From: Acidobacteriota bacterium
GTDB taxonomy: Bacteria; Acidobacteriota; Vicinamibacteria; Vicinamibacterales; JAFNAJ01
Length of the DNA: 8,646 nt
Assembly: GCA_017860085.1 (NCBI GenBank)
Contig: JAFNAJ010000154.1
Location: 1 to 8,646 of the forward strand
Direction: 5' to 3'
Shown here: positions 1 to 6,055 of the stretch, piece after piece
Layout of the letters: every line of letters begins with the position of its first letter
Numbering within the stretch: position 1 is the first letter of the stretch
Notes under the pieces: model-generated
The model's database searches: none
Told to the model about the DNA's origin: nothing
Seen by the model: the letters and a program-made list of their open reading frames with translations, nothing else
Translations under genes and position numbers: made by a program

Positions 1-102
1 TCGAGTCTGGCGCCCCTTGGCGGTCCCGGCCTGCGCCTGGTCCCGCGGGAACGACCTGCGCCGGTCCCACTCACCGAGATGGAGGCTCCACAGTGCGCAT
101 GA
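1..102 (+). CDS. C-terminal tail of an upstream gene, unidentified (partial)
   Basis: Frame 1 is open from the window edge to a TGA at 100-102 and overlaps the ATG at 99 in an ATGA arrangement, the same coupling seen at other junctions in this cluster. The visible 33 residues are rich in Pro, Leu and Arg and end in TEMEAPQCA. They carry no recognisable domain. In many flagellar clusters the gene just before fliA is flhG/fleN (a MinD-like ATPase), so that is the most likely identity, but this rests on gene order alone. Frame 2 is also open here, so the frame assignment depends mainly on the tidy overlap with fliA. Confidence 0.35.
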   Translation, partial: SSLAPLGGPGLRLVPRERPAPVPLTEMEAPQCA

Positions 103-839
103 CAGCCCAGAAGTCCAATCTCGCCGACCGAGATCGATTGGTCATCGACCACGTCGGACTCGTGAAGGCATTGGCCCATCGGCTGGCCCAGCGCCTGCCC
201 TCGCAGGTGGAGATGAGCGACCTCGTGAGTGTCGGGGTCCTCGGGCTGATTGACGCCGCGGGGCGGTATCGTCCCTCGATGGGCGTCCCCTTTGACGCGT
301 TTGCCAGGCGGCGCGTGCAAGGCGCCATGCTGGACGCCTTGCGGGATCTCGACTGGGCGCCTCGATCGCTGCGCCGCATGCGGCGCGATCTCGACGCGAC
401 CATCGCCCGCCTCAGGCACGACCTGGCCCGCGAGCCCGACGAGCGGGAGATCGCGTCGGCGATGCAGCTGTCGGAAGAGGAGTACACGCGCCTGCTCGAC
501 CAGGTGAGAACGCTGGAGGTGGGCGCCATCCGACAGCTCGATGCCACGACCGAGGACGGCACTCCGCTGCTGGAGCTCTGCATGGAGCCCGACGACGGGC
601 CGGAGGTGCAGTTGCAGCGGTCGGAACTTCGGCAGTTGCTGGCCCGCGCCCTCCTCGAGCTGCCCGAGCGCGAGCGTCAGATTCTCGCCATGTACTACGA
701 GGAGGAGATGACGATGGCCGAGATCGGCGAGGTCATCGGGGTCTGCGAGTCCCGGGTGTCTCAGCTGCGGTCGCTGGCGATCTCACGTCTGCGGGCCAGC
801 ATGCGGACGGCCCTCGGCCGGCCGGAGAGCCACGCATGA
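93..839 (+). CDS. fliA: RNA polymerase sigma factor for flagellar operon, sigma-28 (FliA/WhiG family)
   Basis: Encodes 248 residues, the usual length for the sigma-28 family, which directs RNA polymerase to late flagellar (filament, motor and chemotaxis) promoters. Region 2 lies at about residues 25-95: it contains DLVSVGVLGLIDAAGRY, then the FDAFARRRVQGAMLDALRDLDW stretch (given only as its key run) followed by the PRSLRR segment typical of FliA. Region 3 follows at about 100-150. Region 4 starts at residue 190 (LPERERQILAMYY) and ends with a helix-turn-helix, ESRVSQLRSLAISRLR. Start choice is open: GTG 93 has GGAGG at 81-85 at 7-base spacing, whereas ATG 99 forms an ATGA overlap with the upstream frame but has 13-base spacing. 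The 3' end overlaps fliM by 4 bases. FlgM, its expected inhibitor, is encoded at 8031-8339. Confidence 0.95.
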   Translation: MRMTAQKSNLADRDRLVIDHVGLVKALAHRLAQRLPSQVEMSDLVSVGVLGLIDAAGRYRPSMGVPFDAFARRRVQGAMLDALRDLDWAPRSLRRMRRDLDATIARLRHDLAREPDEREIASAMQLSEEEYTRLLDQVRTLEVGAIRQLDATTEDGTPLLELCMEPDDGPEVQLQRSELRQLLARALLELPERERQILAMYYEEEMTMAEIGEVIGVCESRVSQLRSLAISRLRASMRTALGRPESHA

Positions 840-1819
840 GCAAGATCCTCACGCAAGAGGAACTCGACGCCCTGTTGCGGTCAGCGGCCGAGATCGAGCG
901 GTCGACGCGCAAGGCCGGCGCCCCGGGCGCTGATCTCGCGATGCGCTACAACTTCCGGCGTCCAGACCGCGTCTCGAAGGAGCAGATTCGCTCGCTGCAG
1001 TTCCTGCACGATCGGTTCGCGCGCAACGTGGCGACGTCGTTGGCGGCCTACCTTCGCACCGCGACCGAGGTGAGCCTCGCGTCGGCGGAGCAGTGCACCT
1101 ACGCGGAGTTCCTGCGAGCGTTGCCCGATCCCACGGCCTACTACGCTCTCCACATGACGCCCGTCGACCTGACGGCGGCGTTCGAGCTGAACCCCGTCGT
1201 GGCGTTCGGGATGATTGACCGCATGCTCGGAGGCGCCGGGCATGGGGTGAGCCTGGCGCGGGCGCTGACCGAGATCGAGCAGAGCGTGATCGACGGGGCC
1301 ATTCGGCTCGTGGCCGACACGATGACGGAGACCTGGCGAAGCCGCGTCGATGTGCAGTTCACGGTGAGTGCTCGTGAAACGCGGCCACAGATGCTTCAGG
1401 TGGTCAGCCCCAATGAGATCGTCGTCCACCTCGCCTTCGACACGAAGGTCGGCGACGCCAAGGGCATGTTGAACTTCTGTGTGCCGGCATCGGCCCTCGA
1501 GACGCTGGGCACGAGTTTCGTGACCAGCAAGGACCGCTCGCGCCAGGAGCCGTCCGCCGGTGATCGCCGGCACATTCTCGCGAACCTCTCGCGCGTACGG
1601 CTGCCGATTTCGGCGGTGCTCGAAACGTCGCTGCCCGCCGGCGAACTCCTGTCGCTCAAACCCGGCGACGTGTTGTCGCTTGGGCACAGCGTGCGCGAGG
1701 CGGTGGACCTGTACGTGCGAGGCGCCGCGAAATTCAAGGGCCGCCTGGTCGTGCACGACGGGATGAGCGGGGTGCTCGTCGGTCGTGACCAGACCGTGGC
1801 GACCGGAGGTGTGGCGTAG
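836..1819 (+). CDS. fliM: Flagellar motor switch protein FliM
   Basis: Encodes 327 residues, normal for FliM, the C-ring protein that binds CheY-P and links FliG to FliN at the cytoplasmic face of the motor. The N-terminal CheY-P-binding peptide is present as LTQEELDALL (residues 5-14; canonical LSQDEIDALL), followed by a flexible linker. The middle CheC-like domain includes IRSLQFLHDRFARN and the GGAG loop at residues 132-135 (MLGGAGHG), the FliG-contact motif. The C-terminal SpoA (FliN-like) domain spans about residues 246-316. GGAGAG at 824-829 gives 6-base spacing to ATG 836. The start overlaps the fliA stop (ATGA), and the TAG stop directly abuts the fliN ATG, so the three genes look translationally coupled. 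The intact CheY-binding peptide implies chemotactic control of the motor. Confidence 0.96.
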   Translation: MSKILTQEELDALLRSAAEIERSTRKAGAPGADLAMRYNFRRPDRVSKEQIRSLQFLHDRFARNVATSLAAYLRTATEVSLASAEQCTYAEFLRALPDPTAYYALHMTPVDLTAAFELNPVVAFGMIDRMLGGAGHGVSLARALTEIEQSVIDGAIRLVADTMTETWRSRVDVQFTVSARETRPQMLQVVSPNEIVVHLAFDTKVGDAKGMLNFCVPASALETLGTSFVTSKDRSRQEPSAGDRRHILANLSRVRLPISAVLETSLPAGELLSLKPGDVLSLGHSVREAVDLYVRGAAKFKGRLVVHDGMSGVLVGRDQTVATGGVA

Positions 1820-2575
1820 ATGTCTGGCCAAATGACGTCGCACGCGGATGAGTCGTCACGCACGCTGGCCGTCAGCCTGGCGGAGACGCTGTCCAGCCTG
1901 TGCGGGAGCCAGTTGGTGCCTGAAGAGGGCGCCCCGATCGGAGATGTCGACTGGCTGCTCGAGGCGACCAGCAGCGCCACGCCGCCGAGCAGGGTTCTCG
2001 TGGGCTTGTCCGCAGCAGACGCCGCTGCGATTGCCGAGCGTGTGCGAGGTGCCGTGGTCCCGTTCGACCAGGTGGGCGCGGTGCTGGCGCAGGTCTGGTC
2101 GGGGTGCCTGGAGCGGTGGGGTGACGGGCGGGCCACATGGGTTGGGGCGGTCGCGCCGGTCGAGCGTCCGCTCGAGACCTGGACGGCGACGTATCGACTC
2201 GAAGGTCCGGAGGGTTTCGGGGTGACAGCCATGGTCAAGGGGGAGTGCGGTCAGCCGGAACCCGCCGGCTTGGAACGGTCGGCATCGCCGCAACTCGCGC
2301 GGCAGGCACTGCCGGCGAACCTTGACGTCATTCTGGACATCGACCTGCCGCTGGCCGTGAGGTTCGGTGGCACTGACATGACGATCGACGCCTTGGCGAG
2401 GCTCGGCCCGGGCGCGCTGATCGACCTCGGGCGGTCACCCGACGACCCGGTCGACGTGCTCGTCAACGGCCGAATGGTCGCGCGAGGCGAGGTCGTGGTG
2501 ATCGGCGGGAACTACGGCGTGCGGGTGACGGAAGTCGTGAGCGCGGCCGACCGGCTCCGCTCGATCGGGATGTGA
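1820..2575 (+). CDS. fliN: Flagellar motor switch protein FliN, long form with extended N-terminal region
   Basis: The C-terminal SpoA domain (about residues 164-240) identifies this as FliN. It runs LDVILDIDLPLAVRFGG, then LGPGALIDLGR, then DPVDVLVNGRMVARGEVVV and YGVRVTEV, the usual order of the family. FliN forms the base of the C-ring and binds the export ATPase regulator FliH. At 251 residues the protein is roughly twice the size of a minimal FliN. The first 160 residues contain a segment (VLVGLSAADAAAIAERVRG, then DQVGAVLAQVWSGCLERW) that loosely resembles a CheC/FliY-type or FliM-middle-domain fold, but I see no Glu-x-x-Asn phosphatase motif, so FliY-like CheY-P phosphatase activity is not supported. 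GGAGGT at 1805-1810 is a strong ribosome binding site with 9-base spacing. The gene abuts fliM exactly. Confidence 0.9.
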   Translation: MSGQMTSHADESSRTLAVSLAETLSSLCGSQLVPEEGAPIGDVDWLLEATSSATPPSRVLVGLSAADAAAIAERVRGAVVPFDQVGAVLAQVWSGCLERWGDGRATWVGAVAPVERPLETWTATYRLEGPEGFGVTAMVKGECGQPEPAGLERSASPQLARQALPANLDVILDIDLPLAVRFGGTDMTIDALARLGPGALIDLGRSPDDPVDVLVNGRMVARGEVVVIGGNYGVRVTEVVSAADRLRSIGM

Positions 2576-2586
2576 GGAGCATCGAC

Positions 2587-3021
2587 ATGTATCACTACCA
2601 CTGGGCGTGGACGAACGTGGTGAACGAACTGTCGTGGCCGGCCGTGGTCATTGCCACGCTGGCGACGCTGGCGCTGGTGCAGGCGGCCGTGCTGGTTCAC
2701 TTGACGAGGCTCTCGCGCCGTGCCGTGCGATCCGACGATCGCTTGGACCGCCTCAACGAGGTCATCACGCTCCTCACCGAGACCAGCGAGTCGGGGTTCA
2801 GGGCCGTGGCGGCAGAGGTCGAGCGGCTCTCGATGACCGGCCCGGCGCGGCGGGCCTCGAAGGCCACGACGTCGCGCATGGCACGGTCTGCGCGCCAGGG
2901 GCGGGTCGTCGCCGACATCGCCGCCGACGAGCAGGTGTCGCAGGGCGAAGTTCGACTCAGGCTGCACTTGTCGGATCCCGCCTTGCTCGAACAGGTCGAG
3001 GGCGAAGCTGCGCGCGCCTGA
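2587..3021 (+). CDS. Small single-pass membrane protein with coiled coil and DUF2802-like C-terminus
   Basis: Encodes 144 residues from ATG 2587, chosen because GAGGAG at 2574-2579 gives 7-base spacing; an in-frame GTG at 2572 overlaps the fliN stop and lacks such a site. One hydrophobic segment spans about residues 17-37 (WPAVVIATLATLALVQAAVL), followed by an Arg-rich stop. A charged amphipathic, probably coiled-coil helix runs from 43 to 82. A compact C-terminal segment at 98-128 reads MARSARQGRVVADIAADEQV and continues as SQGEVRLRLHL. This closely follows the DUF2802 pattern (AxxLAxxG, eight or so residues, then xLSxGEAxLLLxLH) of small proteins in flagellar/chemotaxis operons of Pseudomonas and relatives. 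The layout also resembles Bacillus SwrB, which promotes switch/basal-body assembly. Lying between fliN and flgF, it may help C-ring or export-apparatus assembly; this is inference. Confidence 0.75.
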   Translation: MYHYHWAWTNVVNELSWPAVVIATLATLALVQAAVLVHLTRLSRRAVRSDDRLDRLNEVITLLTETSESGFRAVAAEVERLSMTGPARRASKATTSRMARSARQGRVVADIAADEQVSQGEVRLRLHLSDPALLEQVEGEAARA

Positions 3022-3046
3022 GCGGCGCGAGACTGGCTGGCAGACC

Positions 3047-3793
3047 ATGGCTGGAGGCACCTACACGGCGTTGAGCGGCCTGCGGGCGCGCATCGAGCAA
3101 CTGGATCGCCTTGCCGCCGACATTGCCAATGTCGGCACGGCCGGCTACAAGTCGGAGCGGACCACGACCGTCGCGACCGAACGGCCGGACTTTGGCCAGG
3201 CGCTCGAAACGGCCATCGACGTCGCTGCCGGTCCGGGACGAGTGGACTTCCGGAGCGGCCTGCTGGCGCCGACCGGGCGCGACCTCGACTTCGCGATCGA
3301 AGGCGGCGGCTTCTTCGAGATCCAGACGCCCGCAGGCATCCGCTACACGCGCAACGGTCAGTTCGAGGTGAAGTCCGACGGAACGCTGGTCACGCGCGAC
3401 GGGATGCCGGTCCTGGGCGTCGAGCGCCAGGGGCAAGCCCAGGCTGACCGGGCACTGCGGCTGCGAAAGGGGCCCGTCACGGTGGAGTCCGACGGCACGG
3501 TTCGCGCCGACGGCGTCGTGGCCGGTCGGGTCAGCCTGGTCGACTTCAGCGACCCGACGAAGCTCGTGCGAGAGGAGGCGGGACGCTTCCGTGCGGCGGC
3601 TGGCGCGACGCCGAAGGCGACGGAGCAGTCGACGGTGCGCGGTGGCGCCATCGAGCAGTCGAACGTGTCGCTGGTCGAACGCATCGCACACATGACCGAG
3701 GTGTCCCGCAGCTTCCAGGCGCTGCAGCGGGGGCTCTCGGTGATGCTCAACGACATCGACGGGCGAGCCATCAACGAGTTCGGCAAGCGGTAG
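3047..3793 (+). CDS. flgF: Flagellar basal-body rod protein FlgF
   Basis: Encodes 248 residues, typical of FlgF, a proximal rod subunit exported by the flagellar type III system. The N-terminal rod signature is present: YTALSGLRARIEQLD, then ADIANVGTAGYK at about residues 24-35. The central hook-basal-body core domain has DFAIEGGGFFEIQTPAG from residue 81, then YTRNGQFEVKSDGTLVTRDG. The C-terminal rod helix has the family motif EQSNVSLVERIAHMTEV near residue 203. There is no signal peptide, as expected for a type III substrate. The start has only a weak purine-rich site upstream and follows the previous stop by 25 bases. It is assigned FlgF rather than FlgG because it precedes a clear FlgG, is shorter, and diverges in the N-terminal motif. 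Confidence 0.94.
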   Translation: MAGGTYTALSGLRARIEQLDRLAADIANVGTAGYKSERTTTVATERPDFGQALETAIDVAAGPGRVDFRSGLLAPTGRDLDFAIEGGGFFEIQTPAGIRYTRNGQFEVKSDGTLVTRDGMPVLGVERQGQAQADRALRLRKGPVTVESDGTVRADGVVAGRVSLVDFSDPTKLVREEAGRFRAAAGATPKATEQSTVRGGAIEQSNVSLVERIAHMTEVSRSFQALQRGLSVMLNDIDGRAINEFGKR

Positions 3794-3878
3794 GCCCTCT
3801 CCCCCGCAGTCGGGCAATCGGCCGGCCGTCGGGAATCTTGAGCGAGCGGACACCGGAGCAGAGCGAAGGAAGGCAGCA
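3794..3878 (+). other. flgF-flgG spacer with short inverted repeats
   Basis: This 85-base spacer is the longest gap between genes in the window. It holds a small potential hairpin (CCCG 3803-3806, loop CAGT, CGGG 3811-3814) and a 10-base perfect palindrome, CGGCCGGCCG, at 3819-3828; GTCGGG occurs at both 3809-3814 and 3828-3833. No run of T follows, so it is not a convincing intrinsic terminator. I found no sigma-28-like (TAAA-N15-GCCGATAA) or sigma-54-like (GG-N10-GC) promoter. The ribosome binding site for flgG, AAGGAAGG at 3866-3873, lies at the end with 5-base spacing. It could be an mRNA processing or stability element. Confidence 0.3.
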
Positions 3879-4667
3879 ATGATTCGAGCGCTTTACACCG
3901 CGGCAAGCGGCATGCAGGCCCAGCAGACGAACATCGACAACGTCGCGCACAACCTGTCGAACGTCAACACGGCGGGCTTCAAGAAGAGCCGCGTGGAGTT
4001 CGAGGACCTGGTCTACCAGCAGGAGAAGGTCGCTGGCAGCTCCACCTCGACGACCAACGAGGCGCCGATTGGGCTCGAGATGGGATTGGGCACCAAGCCC
4101 ATTGCCACGGCTCGCGATTTCCGGACGGGCAACCTCCGCTCGACGGGGGCGCCGCTCGATTTCGCCATCGAGGGCCAGGGCTTCTTCCAGATCACCTTGC
4201 CCGACGGGCAGACGGCCTACAGCCGGGCAGGAGCCTTCCACCTCAACGCCGACGGCGGCGTCGTGACAGCAGATGGGTATGCCGTCGAGCCGGCGATCAC
4301 GATTCCGCCCAACGCGACGAGCATCACATTGTCGAAAGACGGCATCGTATCCGTGGCGGTGTCGGGGGAGTCGGCTCCTCAGCAGGTTGGCACGATCGAG
4401 TTGGCGACGTTCCAGAACGCCGCCGGGCTGCAAGCGATGGGTGGGAACCTCTTCCTGGTCACGACGGCGTCAGGTGAGCCCACCACGGCCCAGCCGGGCC
4501 AGGAAGGCACGGGGTTCATCGTGCAGGGGTTTCTCGAGGAATCGAACGTGAGTGTGGTCGAGGAGATGGTCAACATGATCCTCGGCCAGCGCGCGTACGA
4601 GGCCAATTCTCGCGTGGTGAAGACCGCCGATGAGATGCTGGCTGAAATCAACAACCTGGCGCGCTAG
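3879..4667 (+). CDS. flgG: Flagellar distal rod protein FlgG
   Basis: Encodes 262 residues, the standard FlgG length. FlgG forms the distal rod that crosses the P and L rings. The N-terminus MIRALYTAASGMQAQQ, followed by NLSNVNTAGFKKSRVEFEDL, is nearly invariant across the family. The core domain has PLDFAIEGQGFFQI, then YSRAGAFHLNADGGVVTADG. The C-terminus ends with the classic EESNVSVVEEMVNMILGQR followed by AYEANSRVVKTADEML. A good ribosome binding site (AAGGAAGG, 3866-3873) precedes ATG 3879. Its 3' end overlaps the likely flgA start by 38 bases. The sequence looks intact and conserved, so rod assembly to this point seems functional. Confidence 0.97.
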   Translation: MIRALYTAASGMQAQQTNIDNVAHNLSNVNTAGFKKSRVEFEDLVYQQEKVAGSSTSTTNEAPIGLEMGLGTKPIATARDFRTGNLRSTGAPLDFAIEGQGFFQITLPDGQTAYSRAGAFHLNADGGVVTADGYAVEPAITIPPNATSITLSKDGIVSVAVSGESAPQQVGTIELATFQNAAGLQAMGGNLFLVTTASGEPTTAQPGQEGTGFIVQGFLEESNVSVVEEMVNMILGQRAYEANSRVVKTADEMLAEINNLAR

Positions 4668-5352
4668 CCGCGTCCTGGTTGCGACGATGGCGCTGGTGCT
4701 GCCGACGACGGCGCCGGACGCAGCGGCGTCTGGAGATCCGCTCGTGACGTCCGCCATCGTTCGTGCCGTGCAGCTCCGCATGGGTGCCGACGTGGACGTG
4801 TCCGTCACACGCCTGCAGGTGCTGGGACTCCCGCGCGACGAAGGACCCCTGCAGGCCGTTCCCGAGCCCGGCGCGATGGTGGGCGGACCCATGCGCTTCG
4901 CGCTGCGTCTCCGTCGGCCGGGATCAGAGGCCGTGCGGCTCGGCCGGGCCGACGCCATCGTCACCGCGCGCGTCCTCCACGCGCGCGCGCGTCAGGACAT
5001 CGCGAGGGGCACGGTGATCACCGAGGCGGACATCGAGATGGTGATTGATGAAGTGGGGCGCGTGCCCCTCAAGCCGGTGCCTCGGGTGATCCCGGGGATG
5101 CGGGCCCTGAGAGACATCCGAGGTGGCGACATGCTGGTGGCCAGGATGTTCACGGCGCTCGCCCTGGTGAAGGCCGGTGACGAGGTGGTGACCCGCGCCT
5201 CGGTTGGTGGGGTCGAGGTGACAGGCCGCGCCATCGCCGCCCAGAACGGCCAGTTCGGGCGGATCATCCGCGTGGTCAATCCCGACAGCGGCAAGCGGCT
5301 GCGCGGGCGCGTGATCGGGGAGCGCGAAGTCGAGGTGTTCCATGAATCGTGA
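4630..5352 (+). CDS. flgA: Flagellar P-ring assembly chaperone FlgA
   Basis: Encodes 240 residues from ATG 4630. FlgA is a periplasmic chaperone for P-ring (FlgI) polymerisation. The upstream start is preferred because it gives a complete Sec signal peptide: a basic n-region (MRCWLKSTTWRASR), hydrophobic VLVATMALVLP, and a cleavage region near AAASG at about residues 32-36. The alternative ATG 4687 removes the basic part and has no ribosome binding site. The C-terminal SAF/ChapFlgA part is clear: ARQDIARGTVITEADIEMV, then MRALRDIRGGDMLV, then GRAIAAQNGQFGRIIRVVNP and KRLRGRVI. The start lies within flgG (38-base overlap) and the end overlaps flgH by 11 bases, suggesting coupled translation. 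It sits directly before flgH and flgI, its functional partners. Confidence 0.92.
   Translation: MRCWLKSTTWRASRVLVATMALVLPTTAPDAAASGDPLVTSAIVRAVQLRMGADVDVSVTRLQVLGLPRDEGPLQAVPEPGAMVGGPMRFALRLRRPGSEAVRLGRADAIVTARVLHARARQDIARGTVITEADIEMVIDEVGRVPLKPVPRVIPGMRALRDIRGGDMLVARMFTALALVKAGDEVVTRASVGGVEVTGRAIAAQNGQFGRIIRVVNPDSGKRLRGRVIGEREVEVFHES
4965..4991 (+). repeat. Alternating CG tracts forming an inverted repeat inside flgA
   Basis: Four CG dinucleotides at 4965-4972 and six at 4980-4991 flank the 7-base spacer TCCTCCA. Alternating CG is self-complementary, so the two tracts can form a very stable RNA hairpin or, in DNA, favour Z-form. The region encodes flgA residues ARVLHARARQ, so it may simply reflect Arg/Ala codons in a high-GC gene. 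It is a likely site of sequencing, PCR or replication slippage. Confidence 0.5.
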
Positions 5353-6043
5353 GTGGTGCCGCAGCGCGGCCTTCAGTGCGGTCCTCGTCGTCACGGCGGT
5401 GTCGGTCGGCGCAGAGGACAAACCACCGAAGCGCAGTGACAACTACGATGAGCTCTACACCCGCTACCTGGTCGCGGCCCGGGACATGGCACGGGCCGAC
5501 GCCCCAACCAGGCCCTCCTTCGACTGGATGGCCGGCCTCGGGCTCGACTCGCGAGCCAGGGGCCTCAACGACATCGTCACGGTGCGCGTCGTCGAGAGCA
5601 TCGTCGGCACGGGCAGCGCCGATTCGGCGCTCGACAAGAAGAGCTCCGGCAGCGCGTCGGTCGTCAAGTACTTCGGCCTCGAGGAGCTCTTCCCGGACGA
5701 CTACGACCCGACCAACATGGTCGACATCTCGAGCGACACGAAGTTCAAGGGCGGCGGTACCACCACCCGGTCGGGGGAATTGTCGGCGGTGATGACGGCC
5801 CGGGTGGTCGAGGTGCTGCCGAACGGCGACCTCGTACTCGAGGGTGCACGTGAGATCGACATCAACGGCGATCGACAGATCGTCGTGCTGACGGGTGTGG
5901 TGAGGCCAACCGACATCAACAAGAACAACGTGGTGCTGTCCACCCAGATTGGACAGCTCAGCATCCGCTACTTCGGCCGTGGCCTCATCAAGGACAACCT
6001 GAAGCCGGGCTGGCTCGTGCGAGTGCTGAACAAGATCTTCTGA
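5342..6043 (+). CDS. flgH: Flagellar L-ring protein FlgH, without a visible lipobox
   Basis: Encodes 233 residues, normal for FlgH, which forms the L ring in the outer membrane around the distal rod. Family features are present: LNDIVTVRVVESIVGTGSAD, then SSDTKFKGGGTTTRSGELSA, then ARVVEVLPNGDLVLEG, REIDINGDRQIVVLTGVVRP, and a C-terminus in RGLIKDNLKPGWLVRVLNKIF shared broadly by FlgH (cited as its key run). The N-terminus is a Sec signal (AAFSAVLVVTAVSVGAED), but the only nearby cysteine, residue 6, lies before the hydrophobic core. The usual lipobox (Leu-x-Gly/Ala-Cys) is therefore missing, and cleavage by signal peptidase I near VGA-ED is likelier than lipidation. GAGGTG at 5332-5337 serves as ribosome binding site. 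The start overlaps flgA by 11 bases. Confidence 0.94.
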   Translation: MNREWCRSAAFSAVLVVTAVSVGAEDKPPKRSDNYDELYTRYLVAARDMARADAPTRPSFDWMAGLGLDSRARGLNDIVTVRVVESIVGTGSADSALDKKSSGSASVVKYFGLEELFPDDYDPTNMVDISSDTKFKGGGTTTRSGELSAVMTARVVEVLPNGDLVLEGAREIDINGDRQIVVLTGVVRPTDINKNNVVLSTQIGQLSIRYFGRGLIKDNLKPGWLVRVLNKIF

Positions 6044-6055
6044 CGGGAGCTCATC

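Noticed and set aside
17..253. Plus-strand ORF overlapping the start of fliA
   Set aside because: It overlaps conserved sigma-factor region 2 coding sequence by about 160 bases in another frame and encodes an Arg/Pro-rich, non-conserved product.
881..1843. Long minus-strand ORF of 320 codons opposite fliM
   Set aside because: Its product is His/Arg/Gly-rich with no recognisable domain, and the plus strand encodes a textbook FliM. Long antisense open frames are expected in GC-rich coding DNA.
2957..3853. Minus-strand ORF of 298 codons opposite flgF
   Set aside because: Composition is typical of an antisense shadow, no family resemblance is visible, and flgF on the plus strand explains the region.
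4081..4110. Possible sigma-54 promoter (GGGCAC ... TTGCC) inside flgG
   Set aside because: The distance between GG and GC is 13 rather than the required 10 bases, and it lies in conserved flgG coding sequence.
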